From: Falciphora oryzae | Lineage: Eukaryota > Ascomycota > Sordariomycetes > Magnaporthales > Magnaporthaceae | Direction of reading: 5' to 3' | DNA length: 64,000 nt | Assembly: GCA_000733355.1 (NCBI GenBank) | Contig: JNVV01000032.1 | Span: forward strand, 19,134-83,133 | Shown here: positions 30,930-40,140 of the stretch, one piece after another | How the letters are laid out: every line of letters begins with the position of its first letter | Position numbering within the stretch: the first letter of the stretch is position 1 | Translations under genes and position numbers: made by a program | Notes under the pieces: generated by a model | The model's input: the letters and a program-made list of their open reading frames with translations, nothing else | What the model was told of the DNA's origin: nothing | Databases searched by the model: none

Positions 30930-31112
30930 ATTTAGTAGTAAATTTATGCAACTTAATGCATTAAATGACTTTTTGGTGACTTTTTAAGTCATTTAAGTCA
31001 GCCACAAGTCATTCACAAAAAGTCAAAGTCAAGTCACCATGGTGACTTTGACTGACTTGACTAAAAAAGTCATGACTTTGACTTATGACTTTTGACTTTT
31101 TTCCGAACCCTG
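30930..31112. repeat. hAT-like terminal remnant with AGTCA arrays (second copy)
   Basis: Dense AAGTCA/TGACTT motifs in both orientations, ending TTCCGAACCCTG as at 2766-2775. Confidence 0.45.
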
Positions 31113-31515
31113 GTGATGATGCGCCACCAGCAGCCACATTCTGCTCCAGGCATCGCCGCCGCCGACGTCGCACTTCGAATGCCATTGCGCCCATTTTTAA
31201 TAGCGCGACGAGCTTTGCCCTTCCGATTGGCCAAGCCAGACCAGCCAACGACCGACTCCATCAAGCTTCGCCGACAGGCCTCTCCGTCGCAGTCCGCATG
31301 GACTTGCTAGTTCTTCGGCTTTGACGATGGAATCCGGCCCTACCCATTTCTTTTGTCGATAGTTGAGGAGCCGGGCTCTATGTGGGCGTTAACGATTCTG
31401 TCGCTGGCGCTGGTCGTCGCGCGACTATATACGCGCATACGCATAATCGAATTCATTGAAGCAGAGGATTATATGTACGTATGGATTGGCGTTTTGTTTG
31501 CTTATTTTCACCTGC

Positions 31516-31814
31516 TGTTGGTAGGAGTAGGTACTCCTGTAGGCACGGAGATCTCCAAACAGGGTGAACAACGATCCTTTATATCAGAGGATCGATCTAT
31601 TATTGTGCACGAAGAGGAAAGGATCTATCTGCCAGAGAGGGAGCAAGAGTGAGGCTATATATACACGTTCTGGATCGGCCAAAAGCCGTTCCCCTGCTCC
31701 CCAACCTCGCGAGTCCACCGGCCCTCAGATCCCGTGATCTCTGATCACGGGACCGGAGGATCCGGGCCTCTCTGTGCCTTACCGATTGCCTGCGCCGGTC
31801 AATGCAATCCAACA
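31516..31814 (+). repeat. Solo LTR, family R6, TSD CCTGC
   Basis: 299 bp, TGTTGGTAGGAGTAGG...AATCCAACA, flanked by CCTGC (31511-31515, 31815-31819). Contains 'atctctgatcacgggac' and 'tatatatacacgttctggatc'. Confidence 0.93.
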
Positions 31815-31911
31815 CCTGCTCCATTCAGGTGGGCGTGCATTACGGCCTTGGTCGCAGTTTCTGGACCCTTAGTTGGGACGATTCGAGCGACGCCATTTTT
31901 TGGATCTATGT

Positions 31912-32160
31912 TGTTGCAAAGTAGAAGTGCATGCAGTAGACCGTTTGCTTTATTTCTACCTCTAAAGAACTAATAAGAAAGTGCCCGAGGGTCTACGACC
32001 CTCGGGGTCTTTATACATGAGTGCGCAGTAGGAGTGTAGAGCCCCTCTCGGCGTCGCCGAGTGCTCTGTAACCGCTTATTGAGCACCTGCGACGCCGACG
32101 AGGGTGGTGATGCAGACCCCGGCCGTGCCGCCCGGGGGACCTCCCCTATCCTTTGCGACA
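31912..32160 (+). repeat. Solo LTR, family R4, TSD TATGT
   Basis: 249 bp, TGTTGCAAAGTAG...CCTTTGCGACA, flanked by TATGT (31907-31911, 32161-32165). Inserted in an exon of the rhodopsin-domain pseudogene. Confidence 0.93.
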
Positions 32161-33047
32161 TATGTCGCTAACAGCTTCGCAATTACCGGCAACGCTATGG
32201 CCAAGCTATCCATGGGCTTATTCCTTTTACGTGTCGTTTAGATTAGGTGGTATAAAACCGCGCTTTGGTTCCTTATCATCGTTACCGTCGGCACTTCGAT
32301 CGCCTTTATTATCATGCTTTGGAACCAGACCACGCCCGTTAAGGCTAGTTGGGATCCTATTAGGACGCCTGGGACGCGGAAAATCCAGATCCAGCCCCTG
32401 AGTGTTGGGCTTGGGGTTTGGTCGAGCGCTTGCGACTTCGGGCGTTGTCACAGTGCTGCACCTAGGTCTTGGGAAAAGAGCTTGTTGTTGCGCGAGGAAG
32501 GAAAGAAGGACTCCCGTCTACCAGGTGGCGAGGGGCCGTCTATATACACGTTGGCCTTGGCCCGGGCGTTGCTCCGTGACAGGCGTGTTTGGTGGTAGCG
32601 GTTTTTTTGTTTTTTGACCCCGGCCTGTTTTTTGACCCCGGCCTGTTTTTTGACTCTAAATAAGCTTATTTCTCGATGCGGAGACAACGTCCCGGGGGGC
32701 CCTGTGCCCGTTCATGTATATTTGGGCCTACTTTTCAGTGGGTTCCCATCCAAGGGCTCAGGGGAACGTCGTTCTATAAAAAACAAAAGGCACAGACGCT
32801 CAAAATAGAAGCTATTCCCAAAAATAAAAACGGCCCGTGCAACGGCGTGATCCAGGGTCAAAGCAGGCCTGAATAGCCTCACTTTCTGGCGGATCCAGAG
32901 GGTCCCTGGGGCCGGCGGTAGGCTCGTTCGAGAGCCCAAAAGCCAGAGATTCTCGTAGTATATAAGGGGAAGCCTCTGGTAATTCGGATTCAAGTACAAA
33001 AAGGTATCACAGAAGCTAATCTACCTACCAACCCTACTTCCGGTAGC

Positions 33048-34097
33048 ATGCCTCGCCAACTGTCCCTCCGTATCCGGCGCCGGCGCCAGGAACGGGAGAA
33101 TCGCGCCGTATCCCTGCCCTCCTCGTCCCCTCCGGCCTCTGACGAGGACGAGGGAGGTCTGCAGACCTCGCAGATCCGGTTGGGAACACCGGTAGCCTCG
33201 TCACAAGGCCGGGATCCCGACGATTTCAACGACTTCTACGACCCTTTTGACGTGCCGGAGACGCCCCCTCCGCACTCCCCGGCACCCTCCACGGTTCCCT
33301 CCTTTACCCAATCCTCGCAAACGACCCAGGGGACCTCCGTGGCGCCCTCCCAGGGCTCCCAGGAGCCCGGCAGACGATGCGATTGGACGGTTGAACAGAT
33401 CTTGACCTTCCTCGAGTCTCTCGCGGAGTCCGGCCGGCAAGGGAGAATGAGTCCGGCGGTCGCTTCCTGGCTTAACAAGGCCCTCAAAACGGCCGCGGAG
33501 GCCCTGTCGGATCGTTGGCCCTCTATCCGGTGGTCAGAGAGGGTCAGGAACAAGTACAACAGTCTCAAAGGGCAGTATAAGGACTGGGTAGACTTCGGGA
33601 AAAGGTCAGGGGTTGCCGTTGATCCGGTAACGGGACTGTATCTCGCCAGCGAGCAGGCCTGGCAGGCGTTTTTTGCGGTGCGCCCTGGCGCCCAATGGCT
33701 GCGCAAAAAGGCTCTTTACCGGCCGGATCTTCAACAAGCCGTTTTTGCAGGCAACTGGGCGACAGGGGAACGGATCGCTACAGCCGCCCAACGCCTGGCG
33801 GCCGCGGAAAGCGACGACGGAGAAGGCCGCGGCAAACGTCCCTCTGGTAGGGCAAGGCGCCTTACGGTAGCGGAAGCCCAACTGCACGTCGGGGACCGCC
33901 TCCTTGAGGCTGCACAAACTCTGGCGAGGGCGGGTTCAGGATCTGACTGGGACTTAACCCCTTCAAGTGCGAGGTCTTCCCCGGCCGGCCGGCCGCCCTC
34001 CAGGCACTGGTTAAGGCACGAGCCTTGGATTCAGGCCGCTAGAGACCTCCGGAGAGAGCCGTGGAACGGCCTGTCGGGCCGGATCAAGGGCAGTTGA
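33048..34097 (+). CDS. Harbinger-associated Myb/SANT-like protein
   Basis: 349 residues starting MPRQLSLRIRRRRQ. Basic N-terminus, a Ser/Pro/Thr-rich acidic stretch (DFYDPFDVPETPPP), then a Myb/trihelix-like domain at about 110-215 (RRCDWTVEQILTFLESLAES, SDRWPSIRWSERVRNKYNSL, YKDWVDFGKRSG), followed by a helical, Arg-rich C-terminus. In this superfamily the Myb-like protein binds TIRs and recruits the transposase to the nucleus. The transposase lies 795 bp away in convergent orientation. The frame is intact. It is distantly like the ORF at 28694-29959, so two Harbinger lineages are represented. Confidence 0.75.
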   Translation: MPRQLSLRIRRRRQERENRAVSLPSSSPPASDEDEGGLQTSQIRLGTPVASSQGRDPDDFNDFYDPFDVPETPPPHSPAPSTVPSFTQSSQTTQGTSVAPSQGSQEPGRRCDWTVEQILTFLESLAESGRQGRMSPAVASWLNKALKTAAEALSDRWPSIRWSERVRNKYNSLKGQYKDWVDFGKRSGVAVDPVTGLYLASEQAWQAFFAVRPGAQWLRKKALYRPDLQQAVFAGNWATGERIATAAQRLAAAESDDGEGRGKRPSGRARRLTVAEAQLHVGDRLLEAAQTLARAGSGSDWDLTPSSARSSPAGRPPSRHWLRHEPWIQAARDLRREPWNGLSGRIKGS

Positions 34098-34891
34098 TCC
34101 GGACCTTCAAGGCCGACGAGTCGATGGCTCACTGGTGGCTGACCGACTTGGAAAATAGAGATTTGATAGTCGATCTGGTGCAAAACGATGCGACGGAGGT
34201 ATGGGCGTGATCGAAGCGGTTCGAATGAGGGTATTTTCGTCGTCGGGCGGCCTGTTTTGGTAAAGTTATTGGGGAGTGTTGTTGTCAGCTTTGCCTTTGG
34301 ATGTTAGGGAGGGTTAGCACGGGGATCGGCATTGGGCAAGTTACCATATGCACTACCACTCGCTTTTAGATAGATGAAAACAGCGTCAATCGCGCCGCGG
34401 GTTACGGCATTCAATTGGCTTTGAAAAGGCGATCAAAATGCACCAAGTCCCGATTTGAACAGACACCGGAATTATCGCAAAAAAAACGACGGAAGTTGGC
34501 CGGCAAAGCTCAACGAATGCCACCCCTTTGTTGTGCCCCTACCTGGACCCAGTTGATATCTCGGCTAACCTATCGCCACCGCATTTATTACCCAAATAAG
34601 TAACCTTTGCGCATATCCGAAACAGCACCTTAATTCAGTCGCCGGCCCTCCCCTTAATTTTTGGCTATTCACTTCGAAAAAAGCACCGTTCGATTCGCCT
34701 CGACGAGGGCAATCGAATGGTCCTACTCCTGTATGGAACTGAGCTTTTTTCGCTACGCTAGATCTGTCACTTTCGCACAGAGGCCCCCGCCATGCCGCTC
34801 CCTTTAGGTTAATCTTCTCTTTGAACCAGTGCCTTAATCCACAAGCCGCACCTCCCTCCGATTCCCCTCGACGAGACAATTCCAACGCAGG
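34098..34891. other. Convergent intergenic region of the Harbinger element
   Basis: Shared 3' space of the two element genes. Two 'ccctcgacgag' direct copies (34697 region and 34866 region). No gene. Confidence 0.45.
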
Positions 34892-36136
34892 TTACGCCGT
34901 CTTTTCCCGAGCCCTGTACGCCTGGTAGTCGTCCCACAATCTGTTCGCTATCAAAGTGCGATACTGGATCCAAGACGCCTGCGTTGTGCCTATCTGCCTC
35001 CCACGCTCCACAGCCTCCCTCCTGACCTGGGCCTTTCGAAGTGCATTCTCTGCCTCAATTCTGGCTCGTTCGGGACCGGGATTATATGCTGGAGATGCCC
35101 TCGATTCGCTCTTCAAAATGAAGTTATGCAGGCCCGTAACGGCCAACACAATATCGATTTGTGAGGGTAAACGGAAGCCGGGGGGTGTGCCCCGGATGAT
35201 TTTCCAGCGGCCTTTGAGATCACCGAAAGACCTCTCAACAACAACGCGCATTTTTGCATGGTGCAGGTTAAAAAGCTCCTCCGGGGTCTCCGGCCGTGCA
35301 AAGCCCTGTTCCTGCAAATGATATCTCGTCGCGTTGTAGGGGGTGATTACCCCGGTGCCCATGAAAAAGCCGGCATCCCCAAGGTAAAAATGACCCCGGG
35401 GGACCCGAAATCCGGCTTGTTGGGCCTCCCTAAGCAGCTTGGAGTCGTGCATTGAGCCCTCGGCGCCCGCCATGACGAAAACGAACCGCCCGCCGTGATC
35501 CACGGCCGCCAGAACGTTCTGTGCAGTAGGCCCCTTCCGACTCCTCCATGCAACTCCGGCATCTGCGCTGACTTTGGCGTTGATCAGGGTCCCGTCGACG
35601 GCTCCCAGGCAGCCAGCAAAGGCCTCCCGGACCTCCTGACGCCGGCAATCGGGCCAGGGGACGTTAGAAACCTCCGGCAACGTTACAAACGCGACATGGA
35701 GGCTCAACATGGCCCGGAGTACCTCGTGAAAATGGCGGGAGGTTGACTCCGTACTGCGGCCAAAGAGGTGCGCGGCGACCCTGAGGGAGACACCCTGCCC
35801 ACAGATTAACAGGAAAGAGGCCACTTTCTCGGCCAAGGAGACGTTTCTGGTGCCTGTGAGCCCTGTATTCGTGTTCAGCCAGTCGCAGAGGCCCTGGAAC
35901 GTGCTCTGGTCGACTCGGAAGAGCTCCCGGAAGGCCGCGGCGGCCACGGGTCTTTGCCAGTATTGAAGAAGGGTGTCACCGGAAAAGATCGCTGTATGCA
36001 CGGTCCGTAGGCCTCCGCCTACGCCCCTGAGGGTCCCGGAGATGCAGGTGGTCGTGATGGCCTGCATATAAAGGAGGAAGAGCTGGCGGGCTCTGCGCCG
36101 GAGCAACGCCCGGGAGGTAACGAGGGAAGTATCCAT
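34892..36136 (-). CDS. PIF/Harbinger DDE transposase
   Basis: 414 residues, uninterrupted. Start MDTSLVTSRALLRRRARQLF. Helix-turn-helix region at about 75-145 (LFRVDQSTFQGLCDWLNTNT, VASFLLICGQGVSLRVAAHL, STSRHFHEVL). DDE_Tnp_4 catalytic core: Asp181 in GCLGAVDGT, Asp254 in YLGDAGF, Glu301 in VVVERSFGDLKGRW. C-terminal domain with TGLHNFIL. Length is normal for fungal Harbinger transposases and all three acidic residues are present, so this copy could be active. It cuts and joins element ends into TWA targets with its Myb partner. Shares its N-terminal half with the fragment at 12136-12954. Confidence 0.88.
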   Translation of the reverse strand: MDTSLVTSRALLRRRARQLFLLYMQAITTTCISGTLRGVGGGLRTVHTAIFSGDTLLQYWQRPVAAAAFRELFRVDQSTFQGLCDWLNTNTGLTGTRNVSLAEKVASFLLICGQGVSLRVAAHLFGRSTESTSRHFHEVLRAMLSLHVAFVTLPEVSNVPWPDCRRQEVREAFAGCLGAVDGTLINAKVSADAGVAWRSRKGPTAQNVLAAVDHGGRFVFVMAGAEGSMHDSKLLREAQQAGFRVPRGHFYLGDAGFFMGTGVITPYNATRYHLQEQGFARPETPEELFNLHHAKMRVVVERSFGDLKGRWKIIRGTPPGFRLPSQIDIVLAVTGLHNFILKSESRASPAYNPGPERARIEAENALRKAQVRREAVERGRQIGTTQASWIQYRTLIANRLWDDYQAYRAREKTA

Positions 36137-36825
36137 GGATAGAGCAAAAAAAGGCGAGTTGAACGGTTTATTTGGTATACTGAACGGGCAAAGATTGCGG
36201 TCAAAATGAACGAGTTAACTTGGTGCACCCTACTGGACTTGACCCGGATCCCCTCCCTCTTTTCTACCGGCAGGCCGGCCGGCCCTGTCCCTCTTTGACC
36301 CTCCCAGACCCTCCCTGATCAAGGGTAACATGTGGCTTACAGGGCCTCCATCCAGGCGACTCGTTGACCTGGTCAAAAAGGTACTTGTAACAAGGGGTCA
36401 AAGACGGCTTGGAGAAAGAATCTCTAGATTGCAGATAATCTTTCTATGGGCTCAAGAGATGCTTGAGGAGGAAGGAATCTTTCGTGAAGGACATAGGAGA
36501 TGGCAGGGTTTATATAAACCCTTTGTGATCCGTGCGAAGTATCGAGTACATGATTCACACTGCCTTCCGACCTTCACCGCTTGGCCTTAGGGCCGTTGAC
36601 CGCCTATGCGGGTCTTCGACCCTCCGTGAGGCCGACTCGTGATGCCGACTAGTTAGGTCCACGGGTTCTTCCGTGTGACAGTACTTCTGGCGGGCCTGGA
36701 GCTATATTTATTAGGCTTTTACAAGGGCCAGGGAGCCCCTGGCACAGATCCACAAACCAAAAAACAAGCGGTTTTTAAAAATAGTATGGAAAAAACAAAA
36801 AACACCTCTACCACCAAACCTGCCC

Positions 36826-37848
36826 TTTGTTTCGCCATATTCCTATGGCTTTTCATCTGGTTTTTACGCATGCTATAGCGAGAAAAGATTATGCTCGCGA
36901 GCGGGATAAGCATCGGTGTTATATATGTGCCCCTGACTTTTTCCCTGGCGTGTTCCAGCTTTCCCGATTAATACCGGATTAATGCTTAGTGCCGGCATTT
37001 GCGGCATAGTAAGGACAATTGTGCTTTCCCGTTTCGACGTTTACAGTTACATATGTTGTTAGTTAGCCATCTCTACGCTTTTTAAGCTTCCCGATGCCTG
37101 AATGTTTAGCTGACATTTATGCAGTAAACTTCGTGTTATAATTTAGCTGGGCTGGCGCTGAGATCGCGGTTGCCATGTTCTAGGTGGCGCGAGGATAACC
37201 TGGCCAGGCCCGCGACGGCGCACACGGCCAGCAGCGGCCATAGCATGAACAACACCGTCAACTACAGGTGGCGCGACAACAGCGTGGACGCGATACTGGG
37301 CCTCTATGACAGGAGCATAGGTGGCGCAGCGGCAGCGGCCAGGGCTGGTAGCGACCGCCGAGGGATCTGGGTCAGGAACAAGGTCCACATCGAGCGAGAG
37401 GAAGATTCGAACTGGCCACTGAGGAGCTAGTCAGCCGACATCCTCTCCCCTATTTCTCTTCTTTGTATTATTTTTCCCTGCTATGTTCTTTCTGGCCTCG
37501 GGGTTTTTGTTGCCCCTAGCGCCATTTCCCCTCCCTGCTCCAGCGACGTTCCTTTGTTTCTGCCGCCCTAGAGGTACACTGGAGAAGGATAGATACCCTC
37601 GGCAGCACGACGCAAGTCGCTGTTGCCGACGCCAAAATTTGCTAATTCAGTAATGACCAACCAAGCTTGCTCACGCTATGCATGATCTGGGAGCATTGTG
37701 TCGTAGTGATCGCAGGCGAGGCCGGCATTGATGCATGGCAGCACGCTGGGATTAGGTAGTGTCTAGTACAGTTGGATATACAGTGAGATAATACAGACGC
37801 CCGGCTGGCAACAAGTAGCTACTGTCCCGACTCACACCCTAGTGCCAT
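36826..37848. other. Spacer without a recognised gene
   Basis: Short frames only. 'taggtggcgcgaggataa...aggtggcgcgacaac...taggtggcgcagcgg' (37180-37335) shows three AGGTGGCGC motifs without obvious meaning. Confidence 0.4.
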
Positions 37849-38322
37849 CTAGCTGGGCCGGATCATCCTCCTGCACCTGCTGGAGGCGGCTATCAGAGCA
37901 CTTGGGAGGTCACAAGTAGGCTGATATCTGTATGGCGGAAAGAGGTTGTATTCGGAAGAATTGGGGCCGGAGGCCCTGCTTGGGAGGAAATCTCTATCTG
38001 GTGGTGCCTGGAGGCCCGTGCGGGGTGCCCTGGCAGGGCCAGGGCACGTGACCCCCTGGGTGCCGTGACAGCGGCGCCGCTGCACTGCGGTGGCGGCGCT
38101 GGAGGTAGAGGCAGAAGAGCGCATGAGCCCCATGCTTAAGGAAGGCATCGCGGATGGGGCCGTTGATGATGGCGTCGATGGACGGATCCTGTGCAAGTAC
38201 TGGAGGTCAGCGCCACGGGCGGGGTGAAGGTGAAAAGGTACAGACCTGGCGGGAGATGTTCGCCTCCCCAAGAGAGGGGAGATCGTTGTAGCGGGCGTGG
38301 TCGACGATGGCAGTCATGTTGG
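37849..38322 (-). pseudogene. Uncharacterised two-exon gene disrupted by R2 LTR
   Basis: Starts at 38322 (MTAIVDHARYNDLPSLGEAN). An intron begins after SRQ (GTCTGTACC) and ends at a CAG before DPSIDAIINGPIRDAFLKHG, ALFCLYLQRRHRSAA. There the R2 element (37891-38070) with TSD GCGGC splits the coding sequence, and about 13 more codons lie beyond it. Function unknown. The clean TSD shows the gene was whole before insertion. Confidence 0.5.
37891..38070 (+). repeat. Short solo LTR, family R2, 180 bp, TSD GCGGC
   Basis: TATCAGAGCACTTGGG...GTGCCGTGACA, flanked by GCGGC (37886-37890, 38071-38075). About 95% like the copy at 13647-13825 by eye. Confidence 0.9.
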
Positions 38323-39097
38323 GAAGTCTAAGTTGTGTGTTGCAAGGGAAGGTTGAGGGAATGTATGAGAAGGCGATTGCTTCCGGCTGTCCACACGCAT
38401 GGTCTTTATACCGCAGCACCCAACTGCTCTGAAGGACAAGCACTCGACTGGCGCTGGCAGTGCTGGATGCTGCGGTCCCGCGATTAACGATACTTGTTGC
38501 ATACCATCGGGTTCGCGAGGCTCTACTGTCACAATTCTCACGTACAGATGTTACTTGCGGCTGTTCAATCCCCCGCTCCTGCTTGGTACATCTAGCTAGC
38601 GTTGTGCGGACGGACGGTCCCGGAGCGGTACTGCTGCCGAGAGGTAGCCTTCCTCGAGCTCTGTCTTCGCACGGAGGTCGCATCGGGGGCCCATCTGGTG
38701 TTATCTCACACCATTGGCTGAGATGCGAAGGAAATGCAGCATCGAGTCCAGCGGACCGCAGCTCCAGCTCTCGGTGAACACTACGGTGGGCTCAGTTTGG
38801 CGATAGCTTCGGGCGAGTTACGCCTCAAATGAAAGAACGCGCCTCGCAGCTGGTCGCACTAACCGGCCAACAAACAAAGCCTTGGTGGAGTCGTCCACGC
38901 AAGCAGAACCTCACACCTGGGGTGCCATTGCAACCAAAGTGGCCGTGAGTCACCCGGCTAAATGTCTTAAGGCGGGGAGGCGGGGGTGCGGATCGAGGCG
39001 GCCGCAACCACGGGTGTTGTGAGCCTTGTCGCCGACTTGACCTTCTGCGGAGTACGGCATCTGCGGTTTGATCCCTTCCAAGCGCGGTGCAATTTCG
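38323..39097. other. Intergenic
   Basis: Upstream of the 38322 gene and downstream of the GFA gene. No gene recognised. Confidence 0.45.
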
Positions 39098-39684
39098 TCA
39101 GACCCATTCTGTCCCATAAGCCCCCTCGCCTCGCCCCACCATCCCTTCGTCTCTCACTTCAGGGTTAACGTATTTAGGCTCGATTGTGTCCCAGTCGTCA
39201 TACTGCGTGACGTTCAGGCCGCTAACATCGACGTTTCCAAAGATACGCAAGTTGAGCGGCTGCAATTCGCGCTTGTCGGCGAGGAACAGGCGCGCCGCCT
39301 CGGGGAGGCGGTTGAACTCCTCGTGCTGATGTCGAGGCGGTTCCCGACGAAGACGCCGCAGCGCCGACAAAAGAGCTGGCTCCCGACGCGGATCGAGTAG
39401 GCGCCGAGGTCCTCCACCTCACCCCCAGCGACCCGGATGACCACCTGGTCGCGGTTCAGATAGACCCAGGTGGCGCCGATGCGCTGGCAGTTGGAGCAGT
39501 TGTACTCGACCACGGCCGCCTCGGGGACCCTGAGGGCCACGGTCACGTCGCCGCAATGGCAGTTGCCTTGGTACAGCTTGCCGCCAACAGGACCGAGAAC
39601 ACCCCAGCCGGTGTGAGCAAACAAGCGCAATGCCTGCTTACCATCGCGAGGATCCCAGGCCAACGCTGGTGGCCGCGCGGGCAA
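39098..39684 (-). pseudogene. GFA/CENP-V domain protein with a frameshift
   Basis: Reads LYQGNCHCGDVTVALRVPEA, VVEYNCSNCQRIGATWVYLN, LGAYSIRVGSQLFCRRCGVF. This is the zinc-binding GFA fold (CxC, CxxC, CxxC) of glutathione-dependent formaldehyde-activating-like proteins. After VGNRLD the sense moves to another frame (EEFNRLPEAARLFLADKREL, LRIFGNVDVSGLNVTQYDDW), a one-base frameshift near 39320. The true start is uncertain: sequence before KLYQG contains a possible ATG|GTAAGC mini-exon, and the repeat R7 lies just upstream (39715-39807). Either a pseudogene or an error in the sequence. Function of most fungal GFA-domain proteins is unknown. Confidence 0.65.
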
Positions 39685-39714
39685 CCGCTAATGCCCGAAA
39701 TAAGGGTGTGAAGA

Positions 39715-39807
39715 TCCCACTGCGCCACACAGGCTAAAAGTGAAGCCCCATTTACCAACTAGGTGGCTGACAAGTAGGTCAAATATCCTTTGCGACAGGG
39801 CGTCTCG
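39715..39807 (-). repeat. Short dispersed repeat R7, second copy
   Basis: Matches 17648-17728 through to 'aaatatcctttgcgaca'. On minus it contains TGGCGCAGTGG, an A-box consensus. Confidence 0.5.
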
Positions 39808-40140
39808 GAGCGCCTGGCGGCGGATGTTTGAGTAATCAGTTTATGAAAAGACCGCTTGCTAGTTTGAGGGAGACCCGAGCGGTCCTTAATTAGGGCAAAG
39901 AAATGTAGCCGAAAATAATTACCTAGCACGAAAAGCTTATGGAGGGCTAAGCGGCTTTGAACGTGGAAGCGAGTCGGGCTTGGAAAACCTCGCTACAACA
40001 GTACCTGGGGCTCGTCCAATGCATTTTTTCTATGCCGGCTCGTAGTATCGGCTCAGACTGTGCGCTTCGCTTCTCGCACGTGACAATGCAAGAGGCCTCA
40101 TCTGCATGGGAGGTAAGGCTGCGCCGCTGTTGGCAATTTA
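39808..40140. other. Upstream region of the HET gene
   Basis: No gene; presumed promoter. Confidence 0.4.

Larger units (their letters stand above)
31353..32460 (+). pseudogene. Second fungal rhodopsin-domain gene, broken by two solo LTRs
   Basis: Exon 1 ends MWALTILSLALVVARLYTRI...EAEDYMYV. A probable intron (GTATGG...CATTCAG) carries the R6 LTR at 31516-31814. The next exon reads VGVHYGLGRSFWTLSWDDSS...AIFWIYV, is split by the R4 LTR at 31912-32160 (TSD TATGT in the codons for Tyr-Val), and continues ANSFAITGNAMAKLSMGLFL, TAG at 32239-32241, then WYKTALWFLIIVTVGTSIAF and TTPVKASWDP. The C-terminal half is lost before the Harbinger left TIR at 32581. It belongs to the same family as 26906-28202. 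Confidence 0.75.
32581..36825. mobile_element. Two-gene PIF/Harbinger element
   Basis: Left end (a)GGCGTGTTTGGTGGTAGCG followed by a T-rich stretch; right end, reversed, GGGCAGGTTTGGTGGTAGAG with the same T-rich stretch; about 31 of 36 bases match. Between them are a Myb-like gene (plus) and a DDE transposase (minus) in convergent order, the standard pair. The flanks (GAC, TTG) do not form a clean TWA TSD. A 20-bp unit GACCCCGGCCTGTTTTTT is repeated at the left end. About 36340-36700 may be a nested insertion. Borders are my best guess; the two genes certainly belong together. Confidence 0.6.

Noticed and set aside
32600..32660. GACCCCGGCCTGTTTTTT direct repeats as a terminator or origin
   Set aside because: Best explained as subterminal repeats of the Harbinger left end.
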